A stretch of 64,000 bases of DNA. Origin: Viscum album (lineage: Eukaryota > Streptophyta > Magnoliopsida > Santalales > Viscaceae). Each line of letters starts with the position of its first letter. Position 1 is the stretch's first letter. The notes under the pieces are model-generated. The model worked only from the letters and a program-made list of their open reading frames with translations, was not told where the DNA came from and did no database searches. The position numbers and the translations under genes were made by a program. Shown here in pieces: positions 59,902-64,000 of this stretch. The DNA lies in NCBI GenBank assembly GCA_963277665.1, contig OY728166.1, positions 1,073,498,014-1,073,562,013 on the forward strand, in the 5' to 3' direction.

Positions 59902-62435
59902 AGTATATCTACCCCCATGAACATTCATCTAGAGAAACACCCAATAGTGGTCCAAAAATTATAGATCTTTATGGAAATGGAGGTGTAACAAATTTTAATT
60001 AAGCTTCCTCCATCAATTATATCAATCGAGCTAGAATATGGGCATTCTAGTTCTTGGATTTATTCATACCCCCATGGGGATTTAATAAAATTCATTCATC
60101 ATGTCACTACTATAACAAAACTTAGTTGTGGAAAGAGTGGTAGGATGGTCCAATATGATGGGGATGATACTGAAGCTTCAAATCCTTCAAAGAGATCTCG
60201 AGCAATGGTTACAGACTAAGACAAGGTTAATAAAAACACAAATTCCATACCAAGGTGGTATAGTCATCATCACCCAGAAGAGACTCAGGTTTTGATCACT
60301 TGACCTTTTGTGAGAGAAGAGAGGCTTGAAAAGTCTTCAAAGTCAAAATAATTTTGGTCTTCCTCATAGCCAGCTGCATTATCATCATATTATTTGCAAC
60401 ATCTAGAGATCAAAGCTTGGAAAGGCATAACTCATGACATCAGATACCTATGGGTATTTCTCAAGGTGGGAATATGTTTCCTGAAGCTAGGATACATCCT
60501 ATCACCCTTCGATCACAACCCCAAAAGAAATTTGAATGAGGTGGAAAAAATTATTGGGAGCTAGAAATGTTGATATATGAAACTGATGATTGGATCTCAT
60601 CCACAAAGTGAATATCTGACATATTGAATTGAGAAGAAATGAGGGGGTATCTTGTCACTATGAAGAGGAATAGATGACTATGTCGACCCTAGTGGCGTAT
60701 CTCTCTATTATAACTTCTCATTTTCATCATTCAACCACCATAAATAATTTTTATGGTATTTGTCTCATATTTTAGAGGAGAAGAAGAATAAACAACATAA
60801 AAGTTTCTTAAGTCACTAAAATATGGGCCCATGAGATCCCCCATCAGATTAGTGGTTGATTCTTCAAAATCCCTAAAACTATACTCAGGTTAGAGGATGA
60901 TGTTGGAGGAAATAGTGGGAGGGTCTCCTAGACTACCACCTAAAGTGCTGTTAGTGAGATGACTAATGTAGGTTCCTCACCATATTAAGAGAAGAAAAAA
61001 AAATGTGGAGAATCTGGCATGATGTAGGATCTATATTAAATATTTTCACTATCATTTAATTCTTACAACTAATCTTGTGTACATGTTCAACCACGCTTTT
61101 CTTGTATAGGATATCTATTGCTTTCCTCCCTTAAGGGGTCTTCCACTGATCCTTCAAAGATCAAGGGGGAGATACCATAGGTGGCACAAACTCATGCTGA
61201 TTAATCCATACCATTGATGGATAAAGTTCTAAGAGATGCAATCATGTACTCCCCCTTTACTGAAAAAAGGGGAGAGGGTTATGGTAATGTTTGATGTATA
61301 GAAAAAGGTGTCATTTTCTGGTTAATGACTTTCTTCCTTTTGATATTTCAGATCATCCAGATACACTATAGGACCCTATGAAAACCCATACCAACCCTAT
61401 ATATACTTTTCAAGTGTTTGATATAGATCCTAGATGGTTTTATGAAGGTTTCAGTGTTGATCTTGTCCCTACAGATTCAAATATGTTGTGTATGCCAAGC
61501 ATTCAGTAGATTAAATTGATCGTTGTTCCAAATTGGGTCCAGTAAAATGTGTATTGGATACAACTACAAGTGAGTATGATGAAATACTTGAATAAATATA
61601 TTATTAATAAATATATATTAAGGATAAGTTAAAAAAAATTAATATTCCAACATCTTTAGAGGAGTTCTGGGAGTTTAATAGGTTATTGGATGTATGTGAG
61701 TTTTCTTTCTTTTTTATTTTTCAAATATAATCATCCTCTTTTCATTTGATGTCTTACATCAAATCATTCCATGTATATATTTTCTTGTAGATAATGTTTC
61801 CAAGGAATTTCATGAAAAATAAATCCAAGTCCATCCTACTCCTATTGTTTAAGGTGTGATAGTTGATAATCCTAAAGTGGGAGATTCCCAATATCTCCCA
61901 ATTTCCAAACCAACATAGGGGTTCATTACTCATCAAGAGGTTCTTACCCAGAATGATGAGGTTAGGAGTACATAGGATTCATTAATCCCAATATTTTATC
62001 CATTAATGGTTGTGTGTTATTAACTATTTTATTTTCTTTACCGTATTTTCATGTATGTTAACCTCATGATGTTGACAAGGGGTGTCACCTTCTATTTAGC
62101 ATCATTTACTTCAATGTTTTATTTTGAAGATGGGGATTATGTTCTAGTTTAGTCAACATTGTAAGGAAAAATTGGATGTTTCCTTCGATGGAGGAGAATA
62201 AGGTCTCTCATGGAGTGAACTAATCCCTTAATACTTATCTCCCTCTGAGAGCGACTTGGAGTCAGACTTGGAAATGTAAGATGCTCTTAGAACTACATGT
62301 CATCTCATTGGGAGAGATGTCTGTAAGATAGTCTTAGAGATACCTCTTGAATTCACACCATTATGACTTCACCAATTTCTAACCATTTTTTCCTTTCTGG
62401 GGTATTGTAGGTTTGATTACCATAAGATCCACCTT
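59902..62435 (+). pseudogene. Decayed middle part of the PMD gene, with probable introns
   Basis: No intact domain is visible, but gene-like structure remains. A reading near 60120-60220 contains KLSCGKSGRMVQYDGDDTEA followed by SNPSKRSRAM, a possible nuclear-localisation stretch. A phrase encoding SLEEFWEFNRLLD (61651-61691) ends exactly at a GTATGTGAG donor, and TTTTCTTGTAG at 61780-61790 would be its acceptor, giving a 99-bp intron. Further acceptors of the form TTTCAG and ATTGTAG lie near 61351 and 62410. No single frame runs through, and the limits of the gene are uncertain. Confidence 0.35.
61692..61790 (+). other. Probable intron in the decayed PMD gene
   Basis: The donor is GAT/GTATGTGAG, the body is T-rich, and the acceptor is TTTTCTTGTAG/A. 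The length (99 bp) and T-richness are typical of short plant introns. The upstream exon reads in frame up to the donor. Confidence 0.4.
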
Positions 62436-62888
62436 GTCGTGAAGTTGATATTTCAACAACAAGAAGAGAAGAAAAGTTCTCATAAGGCTATGGAATAGTT
62501 AGAAATCCTATTTAATGATCTTTAGGCTCATGTTTCTCAGGTGGAGTTGACTCATTCTAAGGAGGTGGAGGAGAACCAGTGCCTTCTGGACTAGAAATAT
62601 CACCAGTTTCTATGCCTTTAAGAAGAACTAAATTCCGTACGGGAAGAGATTGTCCAAATCCATAATTCCTTGAAGAGGGTCTTGACACAATGAGATTATT
62701 TAGTGGATATGTAGAAATATAAGATTCATTATGATAAATAGGTCATTACCAAAAAAACTAGGTTTCGGAAAGCTACATAAAATGTTCAAGACATAGTTCA
62801 AGATCTTAGGATCTATGTCAAGGAAAACATATAAAATCTGGAAATGAGACTCCAACATGTGGAAGTTCCTCTACATTTCATAACATAA
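62411..62888 (+). pseudogene. Coiled-coil C-terminal segment of the PMD gene (broken)
   Basis: One frame can be read over about 450 bp without a frameshift, but with about nine in-frame stops. Its residues are rich in Glu, Lys, Gln, Leu and Val in a coiled-coil pattern, for example QQQEEKKSSHKAM, EVEENQCLL, EELNSVREEIVQIHNSLKRV and NLEMRLQHVEVPL. Long coiled coils at the C-terminus are usual for transposon-type PMD proteins, which fits the PMD blocks 3 kb upstream. The segment begins just after an ATTGTAG acceptor-like site and ends at TAA 62886-62888. Confidence 0.45.
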
Positions 62889-64000
62889 ATGAAAAGGATG
62901 TTTGTTTCAAATATTACGTTCATCATTTCCTACCCTCATCATAATTGTAATATAACACTGAAAATGACTCATTTGATTGAATTTTATCATGTTACAATTG
63001 CGATAATAAGTTTTAAAGATCACAATAATTGTTTTCTAATCCATGGGGCCTAGTGAGCATAGTTTTAATGGTTTTAGGGTCATATGGAAAACCCTACAAA
63101 CATTGTGTTTTTTATGTCATCACACTAATTTTATCTTAAGTATAATATGAAGGATAGTTATCAGGAATGAATTTTTATTTTCATAGGCCTCCCATTGTAG
63201 GTTTTTAAACAAACAAGTTTTTTTTCAATTTCTCTTTTCATTGCTCAATTATTTCCTAAACCATGTAGAGAATAGGTCTGGTGAGCTAAAACTCAAATTT
63301 TACCTTGGGTTCCCTTTTTTTGTTTTTATCTTAGTGAGTATTGTGTCTACTTTCTATGGGAATTTTAAAGTATTTCAAGAAGGAGTAATATGACTAGTTT
63401 TTTAGGTGTGAACATCTTTGAACAGAAGTTTTGGAATGATGACCCAATCAAGGTGTGTTAACTATGAATGTTCTGACATTATCTGGATACCCAAATGTGA
63501 ATTTTGAGTCATGATTTTTTGATTTACTGATATAAAACATGATATGAGAAATGTATGTGAGGAATGGACACAACATGTGTTTGAAAAAAGGTTCCAAATA
63601 GGATATTGACCAGGCTTATTGGAATATAGGAGGTCTCTTCTAAGGAAGAATATGCTAGCAGTTAAGAAACCATTTTTGTGGGAGGATTTAACAAAATCCA
63701 TCTAGTATGTATTACATTAGAGTAAAATAGTGGAATAATCTAGCTGAAATATCGTTTTTGTGGGTGACTTATGAAAAATAAATTGTGTTGTATTATTGGA
63801 TAGTCAAAAAAATGTATCCACAAGAATTTTGACATAATTATACTAATGGTTATGATGTTTGTTGAGATCTAAATTTACCAAAACCATGATAGGTATTTTC
63901 CTAGGGAAGATGTATGGAAATGAAGAGAGTATCTGTATTGTAATTTTCCATGAATGGGAAAATAATACTACTTTAATTTGGATCATGTAAAGGTTGGTAT
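62889..64000. other. AT-rich stretch with no recognisable gene
   Basis: Nothing was recognised. The minus open frame at 63462-63701 has no domain. Confidence 0.4.

Noticed and set aside
1..64000. tRNA, rRNA or organelle-derived segments
   Set aside because: I found no cloverleaf-type sequences, rRNA signatures or plastid/mitochondrial gene stretches while reading. The PBS strings match tRNA ends only because they are primer sites. A tRNAscan or Infernal run would settle it.

Overview
The window is repeat-rich plant nuclear DNA. It is very AT-rich, has no intact gene, and is built almost entirely of old, nested transposable elements. The plant assignment rests on element types: a Ty1/copia element primed by the plant-type initiator-methionine tRNA site, gypsy-like long LTRs, plant LINE remains, and a decayed plant mobile domain (PMD) gene. 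Such a gene-free, heavily mutated repeat landscape suits a large-genome angiosperm. I cannot name the species.

Layout. 1-2888: AT-rich, with a TATA-like promoter near 601 and a possible LTR terminus at 2888. About 5990-7390: LTR-like promoter unit X. 7424-17346: a complete but dead Ty1/copia element on the minus strand. It has two roughly 2-kb LTRs, PBS, a long leader, gag-pol in one frame with 16 premature stops, and PPT. 17637-18085: a minisatellite of about 72 bp period. 20330-24740 and 29975-32060: two diverged direct copies of one repeat, possibly an old LTR pair. The first is split by a 1.5-kb GC-rich retroposon. 27700-28450: a minus-strand LINE reverse-transcriptase fragment between them.

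33900-35700: promoter unit Y (minus strand). 37979-40922: GC-rich probable solo LTR. 42240-43900: a repeat with palindromes and purine-rich tandem units. 46050-47300: promoter unit Z (plus strand). 48450-54671: two 3-kb LTR-like units in the same minus orientation, separated by only about 165 bp that still carry a PBS-like site and a polypurine tract. 55903-56270: a 42-bp minisatellite. 57971-62888: a decayed, probably intron-containing PMD gene on the plus strand, ending in a coiled-coil segment.

Two themes recur. Coding remnants are broken largely by in-frame stops, many of a kind that C-to-T change at methylated cytosines would produce. Several element families also carry arrays of short, relatively GC-rich, dyad-like motifs in the promoter part of the LTR. 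The clearest are the TACACGGCGTGTA-type palindromes of the copia element and the roughly 40-bp core repeated every 180-210 bp upstream of a shared TATAA-G-rich motif in units X, Y and Z. All identity, boundary and period estimates were made by eye.
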